From Lota lota (taxonomy: Eukaryota > Chordata > Actinopteri > Gadiformes > Lotidae): 64,000 nt of DNA. The stretch lies in assembly GCA_026745465.1 (NCBI GenBank), contig JACYXH010000584.1, positions 713,501-777,500 on the forward strand, written 5' to 3'. The position numbers and the translations under genes were made by a program. The notes under the pieces were generated by a model. The model made no database searches. It saw only the letters and a list, made by a program, of their open reading frames with translations, and had not been told where the DNA came from. This document shows positions 45,283 to 57,450 of the stretch, piece after piece (position 1 is the first letter of the stretch; each line of letters opens with the position of its first letter).

Positions 45283-46384
45283 GAGAACGCTGAAAGGAAC
45301 AGGAAGTTGGCCTTGTTCACCTGGTGGCCATCTTGGTTCTAAACACTAGCAGGGTGATGGAATGAATACGGAGGTTGAGAACCGAGATGGAACCAAGATG
45401 GCCGCTAGGTGAGGCCTATGAGACCAGCAGGATAACTGGTAACTAACAGATCAAGTTTGTTTTTATATTTATATATTGCGCTTTTACTCCAAAATGTTGC
45501 TTCTATTTTAAATTCACAGAAATGTGTTATGACAAGTGCCTTGTTGTGATTTAATATATTTTTACTTATTTACACAACCCACAAAAACTATAGAATTGAA
45601 GTAATTGTTTTAACATGTTTTTGACGTAGAACAGAATTGGCCAGATTAGTGAGTTGTATTTGGTGTACATACCTTCAACACCGTAAAGAGAATTAGAAAG
45701 CTTTAAACAAAGCATTATGAAGTACAGGCCTCAGAGCATATCCACCGTACTTATCTGCTAACACTGAGACTGTCCTACTGAGTTCACAGCGTTTGGAGCT
45801 GCATTCATAATTATGATTTACATTTGAATATTCATGATCAAAATTTTTATATTCATAATCATCACATTTCAATATTAATTCCAATATTATAATTGTTTAT
45901 TGTTTGGTGAAGTTGGATGTTTCAATAAATTGTCATTTAAAGTTGCTGTACCACATAAGATGGTAAAACATCTTTATGGTATGGACGTGTGCTGCGGTTA
46001 ACTCTAATAAGTTAAGTTAACTTACAACTAATAAGTATGACGTGGAGGCAACACGGGTTCATTAGAGCAACAATCGCTTTTTAAAAATCATTATCTAAAG
46101 TAAACAAATACGTGTTTGATGAAAATCCAATGTTATATTTACTTGCACAACAAGGGATTGTAATAAACAGTTTCGTTCGCTGAGATGTTTGATACATGCA
46201 TTTACTCTCCACTCTACTTACTGTGTATAGTGTATATTTTATTGGATTTCAAAAGCTACACTTTTCCTAAATGGAAAAAATTGCAACCTCTCTAAAGGTT
46301 AGGATTTGTTGGACCAAGTTGTTTAATTATGTTCTAAGAAACTTGATTTATAACTTTCAAGTGGGAGACATTTTGATCAATAAA
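45283..46384 (+). other. galnt3 3' UTR and end region
   Basis: AT-rich; AATAAA at 45924-45929 and 46379-46384. Holds an inverted repeat (45318-45339 with 45390-45411). Confidence 0.6.
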
Positions 46385-49248
46385 CATAACGAATGAGCTA
46401 TTGTGTATTGCTCGTTTCTTTTTGAAGATGTGGCGGTTACTACTGTTGCCATATTCCTATTTGATCTAGAATAATCTCATCCTATTCCATTTGTGTCCTG
46501 CAGAGGGCGCGCTACTCCCAAGAGTTTACATGCGCTGTTCGGTGGTTAATATGGAGCATCAATGAGTCCGCAGCTGTCGTTTGTGTAGCGTTGTCATTAA
46601 TGAGCCATTAAGCAAAAACAGCGACCTTAATATCAATTCCGTTTATTTGTAAACCATGGTAAAAAGGAAACTGAAAATGATAGTGGTTTTAATCTACCGT
46701 AAGAAACAAATTGATTGAAACATGTATATTCCATTTTGTGCCAAATATCCCGTATCACAGAATATGAATCAAAACAAAATAAATTAGGCACATGACAATT
46801 CTACAAATCACGACCAGCATAAAACAAATTTTACTCATCACTGACTGTTTTCGTTTAGCCACAATAAATACACATCATTCCTAATAAATATCGAAACAAA
46901 TCAAACACAGCTTCTTCCCTTCACCTTCTTCCTCGTCTACTTTGGCAAACTTGACTTCGTTGTTGCTTTGGTTAGGAGTTTGTTGATGTCTTCAGGGTGG
47001 GGTTAGGGGTATGTTGATGTCTTCAGGGTGGGGTTAGGGGTATGTTGATGTCTTCAGGGTGGTGTTAGGTGTTTGTTGATGTCTTCAGGATGGTGTTAGG
47101 GTTATGTTGATGGTGTTAGGGGTTTGTTGATGTCTTCAGGGTGGTGTTAGGGGTATGTTGATGGTGTTAGGGGTTTGTTGATGTCTTCAGGGTGGTGTTA
47201 GGGGTATGTTGATGTCTTCAGGGTGGTGTTAGGGGTTTGTTGATGTCTTCAGGATGGTGTTAGGGGTTTGTTGATGTCTTCAGGGTGGTGTTAGGGGTAT
47301 GTTGATGGTGTTAGGGGTTTGTTGATGTCTTCAGGGTGGTGTTAGGGGATTGTTGATGGTGTTAGGGGTATGTTGATGTCTTCAGGGTGGTGTTAGGGGT
47401 ATGTTGATGTCTTCAGGATGGTGTTAGGGGTATGTTGATGTCTTCAGGGTGGTGTTAGGGGTATGTTGATGTCTTCAGGGTGGGGTTAGGGGTATGTTGA
47501 TGTCTTCAGGGTGGTGTTAGGGGTTTGTTGATGTCTTCAGGGTGGTGTTAGGGGTTTGTTGATGTCTTCAGGATGGTGTTAGGGGTTTGTTGATGGTGTT
47601 AGGGGTTTGTTGATGTCTTCAGGGTGGTGTTAGGGGTATGTTGATGTCTTCAGGGTGGTGTTAGGGGTTTGTTGATGTCTTCAGGGTGGTGTTAGGGGTA
47701 TGTTGATGGTGTTAGGGGTTTGTTGATGTCTTCAGGATGGTGTTAGGGGTATGTTGATGTCTTCAGGGTGGTGTTAGGGGTTTGTTGATGTCTTCAGGGT
47801 GGAGTTAGGGGTATGTTGATGTCTTCAGGGTGGTGTTAGGGGTTTGTTGATGTCTTCAGGGTGGTGTTAGGGGTATGTTGATGGTGTTAGGGGTTTGTTG
47901 ATGTCTTCAGGGTGGTGTTAGGGGTATGTTGATGGTGTTAGGGGTTTGTTGATGTCTTCATGGTGGTGTTAGGGGTATGTTGATACCCCTTTATTCTTTT
48001 AAAACCCCAAAAAACGACACTGGTACCCATTCTTTTGGGTAGGGTTAGTGTGTTTATCTGTGAGCCATCCAAGGTACAGATGTCTTACGAGATGATAATG
48101 ATGGGTAGGTATTGAAAGTAGGGCAGATATTCTAGTTATGCAGGAGCTCAGAGCTCAACAAGGACAATACTTTAGTGAACTATTGGTGTGGGAAAGATTA
48201 TAGTTATTCAAACTTAGTTGCTATTTCCATATGAGGCGTTTAATATATGATAAGAGGGTTAATATAATCATGTTGTTTTCATTTATGCTGACCTGTTCTT
48301 TCATAATCTAATTTATGTGACACAATTAGATAATATAGGGAAATATATAATTGTTTTGATGTGTCGACATTCATTTCCTTCCCTCTTATCTTTTGAACAT
48401 TTCTTAAATTACTGCACGTAGAACACTAATTAACGGGCCTGCATAATAAATATCATCTCAATTGATACACACAAGTCATAATTGAGTGGAATGTGTGTAT
48501 ACGTGTTATTCTCAGTTACATTACTAAAACACTAATAGCTGTGGTCCCCTGTAACCCCTCTTTCCACTATTTCAAGTTTCCATGAAATCATATTTCCACA
48601 AAATGGCCTCCGGTTTGCTACAGACTTGTTAGTGGTAATGATCTTTAGGTGCTACACTACCCATGCCAGAGTGCAAACTGCTGTGATGTTCCTGCGACAT
48701 GTTTGACGTCATGTTCTGTATTCAAGAGATACCAAGTCAGGGAACAGTATGTCATGCCTTTAGAAAAACTGAAAAGATTACTGACACGAAAAATGAACAT
48801 TATATATATTTCAGACTTTTTTCGTTATAAACATTGGTTTCGCTTTTCTGAAACGCCATGGGGATTCTTAAAACAGCATGCCTTTAACAATAAAGAAAAT
48901 GTACACTATACATGAAGTTCACACACAACTCCTAAACAATAAATTAACCTGACAAACCTTTTTTTGCACACATACAGTAGACGTAGTCGAAGAATGAAAT
49001 CTACAGTACAATTTTGGCTTGAAACCTCCAACTCTGAAATGACAAGACGCATTGCTCTGCATAACACCAGTGTGCTCATTTTCATCCTTTGCCTCTCAAA
49101 ATGGCATTGTGGAGGAAGAAGCCCAACCCTAACATCATTAGCATCTCAAATCAACTGCTTATTGTGGACTCATTAAGATGCATTATGGGTTCTGTTCATC
49201 GTAAAAGGCTTCAAGAAGAGACCGATGCTTGAGAAGGTCTGGTCCTCG
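46385..49248 (-). other. csrnp3 3' UTR and convergent spacer
   Basis: Non-coding. Minus-strand AATAAA signals lie at 47995-47990 and 46647-46642, so the 3' UTR may be 1.3-2.6 kb long. A one-kb array fills 46970-47985. Confidence 0.5.
46970..47985. repeat. TGTTGATGTCTTCAGGGTGG / TGTTAGGGGT array, about 1 kb
   Basis: Units of about 30 bp with frequent 18-21 bp short forms lacking the GTCTTCAGG part. Confidence 0.95.
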
Positions 49249-50595
49249 CTAAATGGCTGTGACCTCAGGGCAGTGGTCTGCTAATGGGATGTTCTTTGTA
49301 TTGTCTGCTAACAATGATATTTCCGAATGCCCATTAACACTAGACGCTTCCTGTGCAGGCTCTGGCACTGAACAATGACTACTGCTACTATTGCTGCCAA
49401 AGGAACACCCAGAGTTGTTGTTCAGAATGTTTTGGAACACAAGCTGGTTGTGATCCTGCGCCAGAGGCTGATCCGAGAAAGCTCCATTTGTCTTGATTTG
49501 GTTATCTGGTTTGGATGCACAGCCGGTCGCTAGCAGCACTGTTGTATTGGTCAAGGTGACATGAGGGTTAGCCACGTAGCGCTGGTCGGTCGGCTGGGGC
49601 TCGTCCATGTAGCGCTCCACCGCTAGCCCATGGAATGGTGCTTGCTGCCTGTCCTGGGTGCTGACTCCGCCCAGCGTGTCCTGGGTGCTGACTCCGCCCA
49701 GCGTGTCCTGGGTGCTGACTCCGCTCAGCGTGTCCTGGGTGCTGACTCCGCCCAGCGTGTCCTGGGTGCTGACTCCGCCCAGCGTGTCCTGGGTGCTGAC
49801 TCTGCCCAGCGTGTCCTGGGTGCTGACTCCGCCCAGCGTGTCCTGGGTGCTGACTCCGCCCAGCGTGCCCTGGGAGGTGAACTGCTCTCTCTCCAAGGGG
49901 TCAGTGGGCTGGCAGGCTGAGCCAGTGACCTTGGTGCTGCTGGAGCTCTCCAGCTGAAACTCTACTGGAGAAGAGTTGAGCAAGCAGCTGTTTCCGTTCA
50001 TGGGGCTGTCTTGAGAGACAGAATTCTCTGTGAAGCACAATGTGGCAGTCAGTGGGACCATTTCACAGTGGGACACATGGGGTGTGGCCCTGCTTTTGAA
50101 GGTCACCCCATTTTCTTCATCTTCATCATCCTTGTCCTCATCCTCCTCAGAGTCACTGTTGGCCAAGCTCTGCGTGCTGGAGTCAGAGTTTCCACTGCAT
50201 ACACTGCTGCTGTCCTCTTCGTCCTCCTCATCTTCCTCCTCCTCATCCTCGTCTTCATCGTCCTCCTCCTCTTCATCGTCCAGCTGCTCGTCCATCTCCC
50301 TGGGGGTCTGCAGGTGCATGAGGGTGCCCTGGGGAAGGGCATCGGACATGCCGTACTCCAGGCCGTGCTGAGACTGGACCAGGGCGCTGCCGTTGCCCAG
50401 TCCGTTGTTGTTCTCACCGTGGTAACCATTGCCAGGGGATGCCTGCTGCTGCTGCTCGCGGCTCTTCTCCAGTTCCAGTTTCATGATGGTGTGCAGGAAG
50501 TGGGTCCGCACCCGGATTGGGTTAAACTCCACCCGGCCGGCTGCATTGCTGCAGCCTTCCTTTGTGCAGCCGCAGGGGAAGGCCATGCGGTCCAC
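49249..50595 (-). CDS. csrnp3: csrnp3 coding exon 4 (last)
   Basis: Residues 234-681: [20 protein letters not shown], acidic tract, tandem VSTQDTLGG repeats, Ser/Asn-rich tail ending DHCPEVTAI and TAG. Acceptor GTTCTCAG. Confidence 0.96.
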   Translation of the reverse strand: MDRMAFPCGCTKEGCSNAAGRVEFNPIRVRTHFLHTIMKLELEKSREQQQQASPGNGYHGENNNGLGNGSALVQSQHGLEYGMSDALPQGTLMHLQTPREMDEQLDDEEEEDDEDEDEEEEDEEDEEDSSSVCSGNSDSSTQSLANSDSEEDEDKDDEDEENGVTFKSRATPHVSHCEMVPLTATLCFTENSVSQDSPMNGNSCLLNSSPVEFQLESSSSTKVTGSACQPTDPLEREQFTSQGTLGGVSTQDTLGGVSTQDTLGRVSTQDTLGGVSTQDTLGGVSTQDTLSGVSTQDTLGGVSTQDTLGGVSTQDRQQAPFHGLAVERYMDEPQPTDQRYVANPHVTLTNTTVLLATGCASKPDNQIKTNGAFSDQPLAQDHNQLVFQNILNNNSGCSFGSNSSSSHCSVPEPAQEASSVNGHSEISLLADNTKNIPLADHCPEVTAI

Positions 50596-53500
50596 CTGAG
50601 AACATCCATCCAGAGTTTATTTGTAACCTAACCCTTTATTTAAAATTGTTCACCATTCAATTGGGTACGGATACAGATGTGACTACAGTTATGTGAATTG
50701 TATAAAGGAATGAATGAAATAGAAGTATAGACAGCATTCATTCTTAGGGACAACAGTATTCTTTGTCATCTGATACATCCCATCTATTGAGTGCAAGGAA
50801 GAAAGACATGCAAACTATCGCATCTCACCTGGCACTTGATACCTGCCACGCTGCAGGCGCAGGTCTCCGGGTCGCAGAACACCCTGCAGTCACAACCGCA
50901 GTCCTCCCTCGAGGCGCGGATGGCCCGCAGCTCATGCTTCTCCTCCACCTCGATTTTCTTGACCCCAGACGAGCGCAGCAGAGCCCTCCGCTTCTTGGTG
51001 GTCAAGGGCTGCAGGAAGAAGTAGTCGTCGACCTCGGTGTTGTCCAGGTCCTCATCTGAGATGTCATCCGCAGTCAGCGCATTGGCCTCCTCGGACTCCA
51101 CCCAGCCGTTCTTGGTCAGCTGGGAGAGTACATTAAGGTTTCAAGTCAAGTGAAAGTTCACTTTTATTTGTGTAGCCCTTTATCACAATCACAGTCCTGA
51201 ACAGATTCACACGTCCGCATTTTACGGCAATGACACTCCATATCCCCAAGCCCATGTCCCCAAGCCCATGTCCCCAAGCCCATATCCCCAAGCCCATGTC
51301 CCCAAGCCCATGTCCCCAAGCCCATATCCCCAAGCCCATGTCCCCAAGCCCATATCCCCAAGCCCATATCCCCAAGCCCATGTCCCCAAGCCCATATCCC
51401 CAAGCCCTCTAAAGGGCAAGGAAGGAACACTCTTCAAATCAAAGAAATCTTGAAAAGGAACATGGAAGTGGGATCTCTCCTTCCAGGGGCTTAAGGGGTG
51501 CAGTAGGGGTGCAGCAGCCCTCCTTCCAGGGGCTTAAGGGGTGCAGCAGCCCTCCTTCCAGGGGTTTAAGGGGTGCAGCAGCCCTCCTTCCAGGGGCTTA
51601 AGGGGTGCAGCAGCCCTCCTTCCAACGGCTTAAGGGGTGCAGCAGCCCTCCTTCCAGGGGTTTAAGGGGTGCAGCAGCCCTCCTTCCAGGGGCTTAAGGG
51701 GTGCACCAGCCCTCCTTCCAGGGGCTTAAGTGGTGCAACAGCCCTCCTTCCAGGGGCTTAAGGGGTGCAGCAGGAGTGAAGCAGGAGTGCAGTAGTTGCC
51801 ATGGGAGCGCAGAGGAAGGATAAACAGCTGAACTTCCAACACATTATTCCTGGACCATGATCCTTTATTTTAAAGATATATTCTCTCCAAGTAACATGGT
51901 CCTGATGCTGTGGTTCTGGACCTGAACAGCTGCCAGGTACCTTGAGTTACATGGTCCTGATGCTGTGGTTCTGGACCTGAACAGCTGCCAGGTACCTTGA
52001 GTTACAAGGTCCTGATGCTGTGGTTCTGGACCTGAACAGCTGCCAGGTACCTTGCGTTACATGGTCCTGATGCTGTGGTTCTGGACCTGAACAGCTGCCA
52101 GGTACCTTGAGTTACAAGGTCCTGATGCTGTGGTTCTGGACCTGAACAGCTGCCAGGTACCTTGAGTTACATGGTCCTGATGCTGTGGTTCTGGAACTGA
52201 ACAGCTGCCAGGTACCTTGAGTTTGATGGAGTTGAGCCTCTCCTCCTTCAGGTGGTCCCGGAGCATGTCCCGGTGTAGTCTCTCCTGTTCCAGGGCAAAC
52301 TCCCCCAGCGAGTACTGCCTCACCCAGCTGTGTGTGCTGGACATACCTAGCGTGCTGCCCCCCTGGCTCGGCACGCTAGTGAACCCCTGCCTGCGGCCGA
52401 AGTAGTACACCGTCACATTCTCAAAATGTACCCTTCTGGTCCGGAGGCGTTTTTCCCTCTTCAATATGGAGTCAGCTGCAAAAAGGACAGAGAGAGAGGT
52501 GGCCAGATGGACAGTGTGGCAGAGAGAGCATGCGTCAGCTTGTATGTGGGATGCAATGTTAACTGAACACAAAACATTGGGTGCCTCCTCTGAAAGGTGG
52601 TGGGTTTGATCCCCAATGCCTGTAGCCCAACCCTTTCATGACATGTATCCAAATTCCGTCCCGTCTTTAAAATGTATTTTCTCATGTTTCTCCTTTTTTT
52701 TAAGGAGTGTTCCCCAGAAAGCCGGCGGTATGAGATGAGGGCAGCGGGGGGTGCATGAATAACGTCTTCCTGGCTGTCACAGATGCCTCCAGTAAAGCCG
52801 CCGTGGTAAGCTATTGATATAATAATAATAATATAGTACATGCACGGCCATGGCATGTCAGCGGTTGGCCCTAATGGTGTGGACGCTCTGTGCGGAGCTT
52901 CAACACTCCTGGCTTTATTCCAAGCCAGGAATAAGGAACCCTTTATGGGACCCTACTGTCACTCACACTAGAATGCTTCTGCCACATGAAGGGGCGTGCC
53001 TTGACTGTGGGCAGCTTCCTGTATGAACACACATTGTTTGCCATAGCTTGAATTAACCTGGACATATAATAATTTAGTGCATTAATACAGTGCATTTCTG
53101 GGTACCCAAAGCACTTTACATAGTGAGTGTATGTGAATGTGCGTGCGTGCGTGCGTGCGTGCGTGAGTTCACTACCAGTTTTTTGTCATAGTTGAGAGGT
53201 GAGGAATGATGAATCTATCCAATTAGAGACCAGGGGACGATTAGGGGGCCATGTTGGTACAAGAGCCGGATGGGAATGTGGCCAGGACACCGGGGTTAGC
53301 CCCCTACTCTAGTGATGATGTAGAGACACCGGGGTTAGCCCCCTACTCTAGTGATGATGTAGAGACACCGGGGTTAGCCCCCTACTCTAGTGATGATGTA
53401 GAGACACCGGGGTTAGCCCCCTACTCTAGTGATGATGTAGAGACACCGGGGTTAGCCCCCTACTCTAGTGATGATGTAGAGACACCGGGGTTAGCCCCCT

Positions 53501-54582
53501 ACTCTAGTGATGATGTAGAGACACCGGGGTTAGCCCCCTACTCTAGTGATGATGTAGAGACACCGGGGTTAGCCCCCTACTCTAGTGATGATGTAGAGAC
53601 ACCGGGGTTAGCCCCCTACTCTAGTGATGATGTAGAGACACCGGGGTTAGCCCCCTACTCTAGTGATGATGTAGAGACACCGGGGTTAGCCCCCTACTCT
53701 AGTGATGATGTAGAGACACCGGGGTTAGCCCCCTACTCTAGTGATGATGTAGAGACACCGGGGTTAGCCCCCTACTCTAGTGATGATGTAGAGACACCGG
53801 GGTTAGCCCCCTACTCTAGTGATGATGTAGAGACACCGGGGTTAGCCCCCTACTCTAGTGATGATGTAGAGACACCGGGGTTAGCCCCCTACTCTAGTGA
53901 TGATGTAGAGACACCGGGGTTAGCCCCCTACTCTAGTGATGATGTAGATCAACTAGAGGCTGTACTAAGAGATCAACTAGAGGCTGTACTAAGAGATCAA
54001 CTAGAGGCTGTACTAAGAGATCAACTAGAGGCTGTACTAAGAGATCAACTAGAGGCTGTACTAAGAGATCAACTAGAGGCTGTACTAAGAGATCAACTAG
54101 AGGCTGTACTAAGAGATCAACTAGAGGCTGTACTAAGAGATCAACTAGAGGCTGTACTGGAATGTTTCATAAATGTAGTTTTTGTGTTGAATCATAGCAG
54201 AGACATGCATGTTCCTTGTATAAAAACATAACCCTAATTTTCAGAAATCAAGGTTGTGCCCACTCTCCCCTGGAGAACATTATTACACTTTGAATGGCAG
54301 CTTTGAACAAAGAATGCAATATAAACCAAGTTTGAGTGATTATTATTTGCTATTATTTTCCATCATTCCCTGGATTGCTGGATTATTTGATTGGGATGAC
54401 TCAGGACAACGTGTGTACTGGCGGTTCTACTCACGGATGACGGGTCCGGAGACCGATGGGTTCAGGCTGTCACTGCTGTCTCTGCTCTCACTGGACACCT
54501 CCTCGTCGGACTCCCTAAGGGAGGAGCGGGGAGACGGGGAGGCCTCCACCTCCTCAAACCTCCTCTTCAGAATGCCGCTCAT
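49249..54582 (-). CDS. csrnp3: Cysteine/serine-rich nuclear protein 3, 4 coding exons
   Basis: Exons 54582-54435, 52475-52216, 51119-50829 and 50595-49249 join in phase to 2046 nt and 681 residues (human 585). Conserved: start [38 protein letters not shown] and [20 protein letters not shown]; the Cys-rich core [20 protein letters not shown] with [20 protein letters not shown]; then [21 protein letters not shown] long Asp/Glu tract is at about 340-363. Known: CSRNP (AXUD1) proteins are nuclear, bind AGAGTG-type DNA and can activate transcription; CSRNP3 is mainly neural. Odd: a nine-residue repeat (VSTQDTLGG) occurs eight times at about 476-548, encoded by a 27-bp minisatellite, and accounts for most of the extra length. 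Convergent with galnt3, as synteny predicts. Confidence 0.96.
49650..49870 (-). repeat. csrnp3: 27-bp minisatellite inside csrnp3 coding sequence, 8 copies
   Basis: Plus-strand unit CTGGGTGCTGACTCCGCCCA then GCGTGTC; translated on minus as VSTQDTLGG with two single-residue variants (GR, SG). Not present in human CSRNP3 as I recall it. Confidence 0.95.
50829..51119 (-). CDS. csrnp3: csrnp3 coding exon 3
   Basis: Residues 137-233: [40 protein letters not shown] and the first Cys cluster. Acceptor CTCTCCCAG, donor GTGAGA. Confidence 0.95.
51240..51412. repeat. 15-bp minisatellite (CCCCAAGCCCATGTC), about 11 copies
   Basis: In csrnp3 intron 2; ATATC and ATGTC versions alternate. Confidence 0.95.
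51475..51775. repeat. Array of about 33 bp, TCCTTCCAGGGGCTTAAGGG then GTGCAGCAGCCC, about 9 copies
   Basis: In csrnp3 intron 2; copies differ by single bases. Confidence 0.95.
51896..52225 (-). repeat. csrnp3 exon 2 donor array: real site plus 5 decoys at an exact 55-bp period
   Basis: Minus-strand unit carries CTCAAG/GTACCTGGCAGCTG. Decoy exon ends fall at 52161, 52106, 52051, 51996 and 51941. As 55 is not a multiple of three, most decoys shift frame; the third would keep phase but contains a stop. Confidence 0.95.
52216..52475 (-). CDS. csrnp3: csrnp3 coding exon 2
   Basis: Residues 50-136: [20 protein letters not shown] to [10 protein letters not shown]. Acceptor TTTTTGCAG; donor AAG/GTACCT is followed by five copies. 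Confidence 0.96.
52575..52640 (+). mobile_element. Fragment of tRNA-derived SINE
   Basis: GGTGGTGGGTTTGATCCCCA followed by ATGCCTGTAG, matching the B-box part of the SINE at 39583-39740. Confidence 0.5.
52860..53285. other. csrnp3 intron 1 part, probable dispersed repeat
   Basis: GGTACCCAAAGCACTTTACA at 53101-53120 and the CCAGGACACCGGGGTTAGCC stretch at 53262-53282 recall widespread fish repeats. (GTGC)n at 53143-53163. Confidence 0.4.
53266..53945. repeat. 39-bp minisatellite, about 17 virtually identical copies
   Basis: Unit ACACCGGGGTTAGCCCCCTA then CTCTAGTGATGATGTAGAG. Seems to have grown from the end of a dispersed repeat. With the next array it keeps one plus-strand frame open for 326 codons, antisense to csrnp3. 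Confidence 0.97.
53946..54160. repeat. 24-bp minisatellite, 9 copies
   Basis: Unit GATCAACTAGAGGCTGTACT then AAGA, directly joined to the 39-bp array. Confidence 0.97.
54435..54582 (-). CDS. csrnp3: csrnp3 coding exon 1
   Basis: Residues 1-50: [20 protein letters not shown] then [13 protein letters not shown]. Exon begins at 54601 after a TGTGTCCAG acceptor, so 19 bases are 5' UTR; donor GTGAGT. At least one non-coding exon must lie upstream. Confidence 0.93.
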
Positions 54583-54604
54583 GGCTCCTCCGCATGCACA
54601 CCTG

Positions 54605-55650
54605 GACACAGAGGGGACATTAAGACCTGAGGGGACATTAAGACCTGAGGGGACATTAAGACCTGAGGGGACACATTAAGACTAGAGGGGACACATTAAG
54701 ACCTGAGGGGACATTAAGACCTGAGGGGACATTAAGACCTGAGGGGACACATTAAGACTAGAGGGGACACATTAAGACCTGAGGGGGCATTAAGACCTGA
54801 GGGGACACATTAAGACTAGAGGGGACACATTAAGACCTGAGGGGGCATTAAGACCTGAGGGGACATATTAAGACCTGAGGGGACATATTAAGACCTGATG
54901 GGACATATTAAGACCTGATGGGACACATTAAGACCTGATGGGACACATTAAGATCAAAGGGGACATTAAGACCAGCCAGGGGGGACACATTAAGATCAAA
55001 GGGGACCTTAAGGCCAGCCAGAGGGGACACATTAAGATCAAAGGGGACCTTAAGACCAGCCAGAGGGGACACAATAAGATCAAAGGGGACCTTAAGGCCA
55101 GCCAGAGGGGACACATTAAGGCCAGAGGGGACATTAAGGCCAGCCAGAGGGGACACATTAAGATCAAAGGGGACCTTATGGCCAGCCAGAGGGGACACAT
55201 TAAGATCAAAGGGGACCTTAAGGCCAGCCAGAGGGGACACATTAAGATCAAAGGGGACCTTAAGACCAGCCAGAGGGGACACATTAAGGCCAGAGGGGAC
55301 CTTAAGGCCAGCCAGAGGGGACACATTAAGATCAAAGGGGACCTTAAGGCCAGCCAGAGGGGACACATTAAGATCAAAGGGGACCTTAAGACCAGCCAGA
55401 GGGGACACATTAAGGCCAGAGGGGACATTAAGGCCAGCCAGAGGGGACACATTAAGATCAAAGGGGACCTTAAGGCCAGCCAGAGGGGACACATTAAGAT
55501 CAAAGGGGACCTTCAGGCCAGCCAGAGGGGACACATTAAGGCCAGAGGGGACATTAAGGCCAGCCAGAGGGGACACATTAAGGCCAGAGGGGACATTAAG
55601 GCCAGCCAGAGGGGACACATTAAGGCCAGAGGGGACACATTAAACCCCTC
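54605..55650. repeat. GAGGGGACACATTAAGACC array, about 1 kb, upstream of csrnp3 exon 1
   Basis: Units of 18-37 bp with sub-types AGATCAAAGGGGACCTTAAG and GGCCAGCCAGAGGGGACA. The exon 1 acceptor (minus) lies at its left edge. Confidence 0.95.
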
Positions 55651-55779
55651 GGGTACATGCTACACCTTCCCCTAAAGCAAAATCAACTAATTGATTACAA
55701 ATAATCTACTTTAAAATAATTAACTGGTAGGCTACCTTGTGGGAAATGAAAACGACCTTGACAAACTTCCTTGCGGTAG

Positions 55780-56215
55780 TCTGTCTGTCCGTCCCTGTAA
55801 TAGTCTGTCTGTCACTGTAATAGTCTGTCTGTCCCTGTAAGTCTTCTGTCACTGCAATAGTCTGTCCCTGAAATAGTCTGTCTGTCCCTTAGGTAGTCTC
55901 TGTCCCTGTAATAGTCTGTCTGTCCCTTAGGTAGTCTCTGTCCCTGTAATAGTCTGTCTGTCCCTTAGGTAGTCTCTGTCCCTGTAATAGTCTGTCTGTC
56001 CCTTAGGTAGTCTCTGTCCCTGTAATAGTCTGTCTGTCCCTTAGGTAGTCTCTGTCCCTGTAATAGTCTGTCTGTCCCTTAGGTAGTCTCTGTCCCTGTA
56101 ATAGTCTGTCTGTCCCTGCAGTAGTCTGTCGGTCCCTCCGGTAGTCTGTCTGTCCCTGAAGTAGTCTGTCTGTCCCTGAGGTAGTCTGTCTGTCACTGAA
56201 GTAGTCTAGATATCT
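55780..56215. repeat. TAGTCTGTCTGTCCCTGTAA array
   Basis: Units of 20-33 bp; the middle is a regular 33-bp higher-order form. Confidence 0.94.
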
Positions 56216-56329
56216 TGACTGGAAAGCCACTGGTGTGCTCAGACCTCAGCGATGCTGCACTCTATCCTGTTTCCATGGAGATCCTGATGCCTCTCATACA
56301 ACTAGTGTAGGTGTGTCCATGTGACAACG

Positions 56330-56705
56330 TGGGCAGGAGGAAGGAGGCAGTATGAGGTAGCAGGAGGTAGCAGGAGGCAGTATGAGGTAGCAGGAGGCAG
56401 TATGAGGTAGCAGGAGGTAGCAGGAGGCAGAATGAGGTAGCAGGAGGCAGTATGAGGTAGCAGGAGGAAGTATGAGGTAGCAGGAGGCAGAATGAGGTAG
56501 CAGGAGGCAGCAGGAGGCAGTATGAGGTAGCAGGAGGTAGCAGGGGGCATTATGAAGTATCAAGAGGCAAAATGAGGCAACATGAGGCAGAATGAGGCAG
56601 AATTAGGCAGCAGGAGGCAGTATGGGGCAGAATAAGGCAACATGAGGCAGTATGGGGCAGTATGGGGTAGCAGGAGGCAGTATTAGGCAGTATGAGGGGG
56701 AAAGA
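56330..56705. repeat. GAGGTAGCAGGAGGCAGTAT array
   Basis: 10-bp sub-units, purine-rich, becoming irregular after 56560. Confidence 0.93.
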
Positions 56706-57205
56706 GGAAAGCAAGAGAGACATATATCCAGAGTAAAACAAGCACTAGCCAACAGTGTCAGAGCCCTGTTGTAATGTTGTAGATCAGTACCTTTAGCTTC
56801 AGTATCACAATGCAAAACGCCCAGCAGGGAACGTCAGCGCCCTCGGTCTGCAGCTCTCTGGTGGGATGAGCCAGACCACAGCCTATGGAGCAGTCAGACA
56901 GAGCAATGACATCACTCTCTAAGTCAATTAGACTGTGAACCAGGAGAGCAGGATAGCCTGAACCCCAGCCTCTTCATTAGCAGACACTGTGACTGGAAAC
57001 TGCATTTATTGTTTTTTATGTTTAAAATACCTGCCATTACCTCATATCCTGAGATGATAAACAACAGATATCTTCAACAAAAGGTTATGTTGAAAATTAG
57101 TCTATGCAATTATCATACAGCGCATATGCCATGACAAAAAGGGATTTGTTTCAATCAACGGGCACATAATTCAGCTCCTGCTCAGGCAGTGGTTGGATAC
57201 AGTGT
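56706..57205. other. Unique spacer upstream of csrnp3 coding exons
   Basis: 56815-56885 is GC-richer and could hold a non-coding exon, but no firm splice pair was found. Confidence 0.35.
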
Positions 57206-57209
57206 GGTC

Positions 57210-57450
57210 AGTAACAGTAGATACAAGACATGGACGTACATGGCATGTGATATACATTAGATCAACTAGATCATAGTAATGTAACATAACAGTAGATACA
57301 AGACATGGACGTACATGGCATGTGATATACATTAGATCAACTAGATCATAGTAATGTAACATAACAGTAGATACAAGACATGGACGTACATGGCATGTGA
57401 TATACATTAGATCAACTAGATCATAGTAATGTAACATAACAGTAGATACA
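57210..57450. repeat. Unit of about 75 bp, three and a partial copy
   Basis: Unit begins TAACAGTAGATACAAGACAT; copies are virtually identical. Confidence 0.94.

Noticed and set aside
48649-48915. 88-codon plus-strand frame with several Cys
   Set aside because: Lies in the convergent spacer or csrnp3 3' UTR; no homology recognised.
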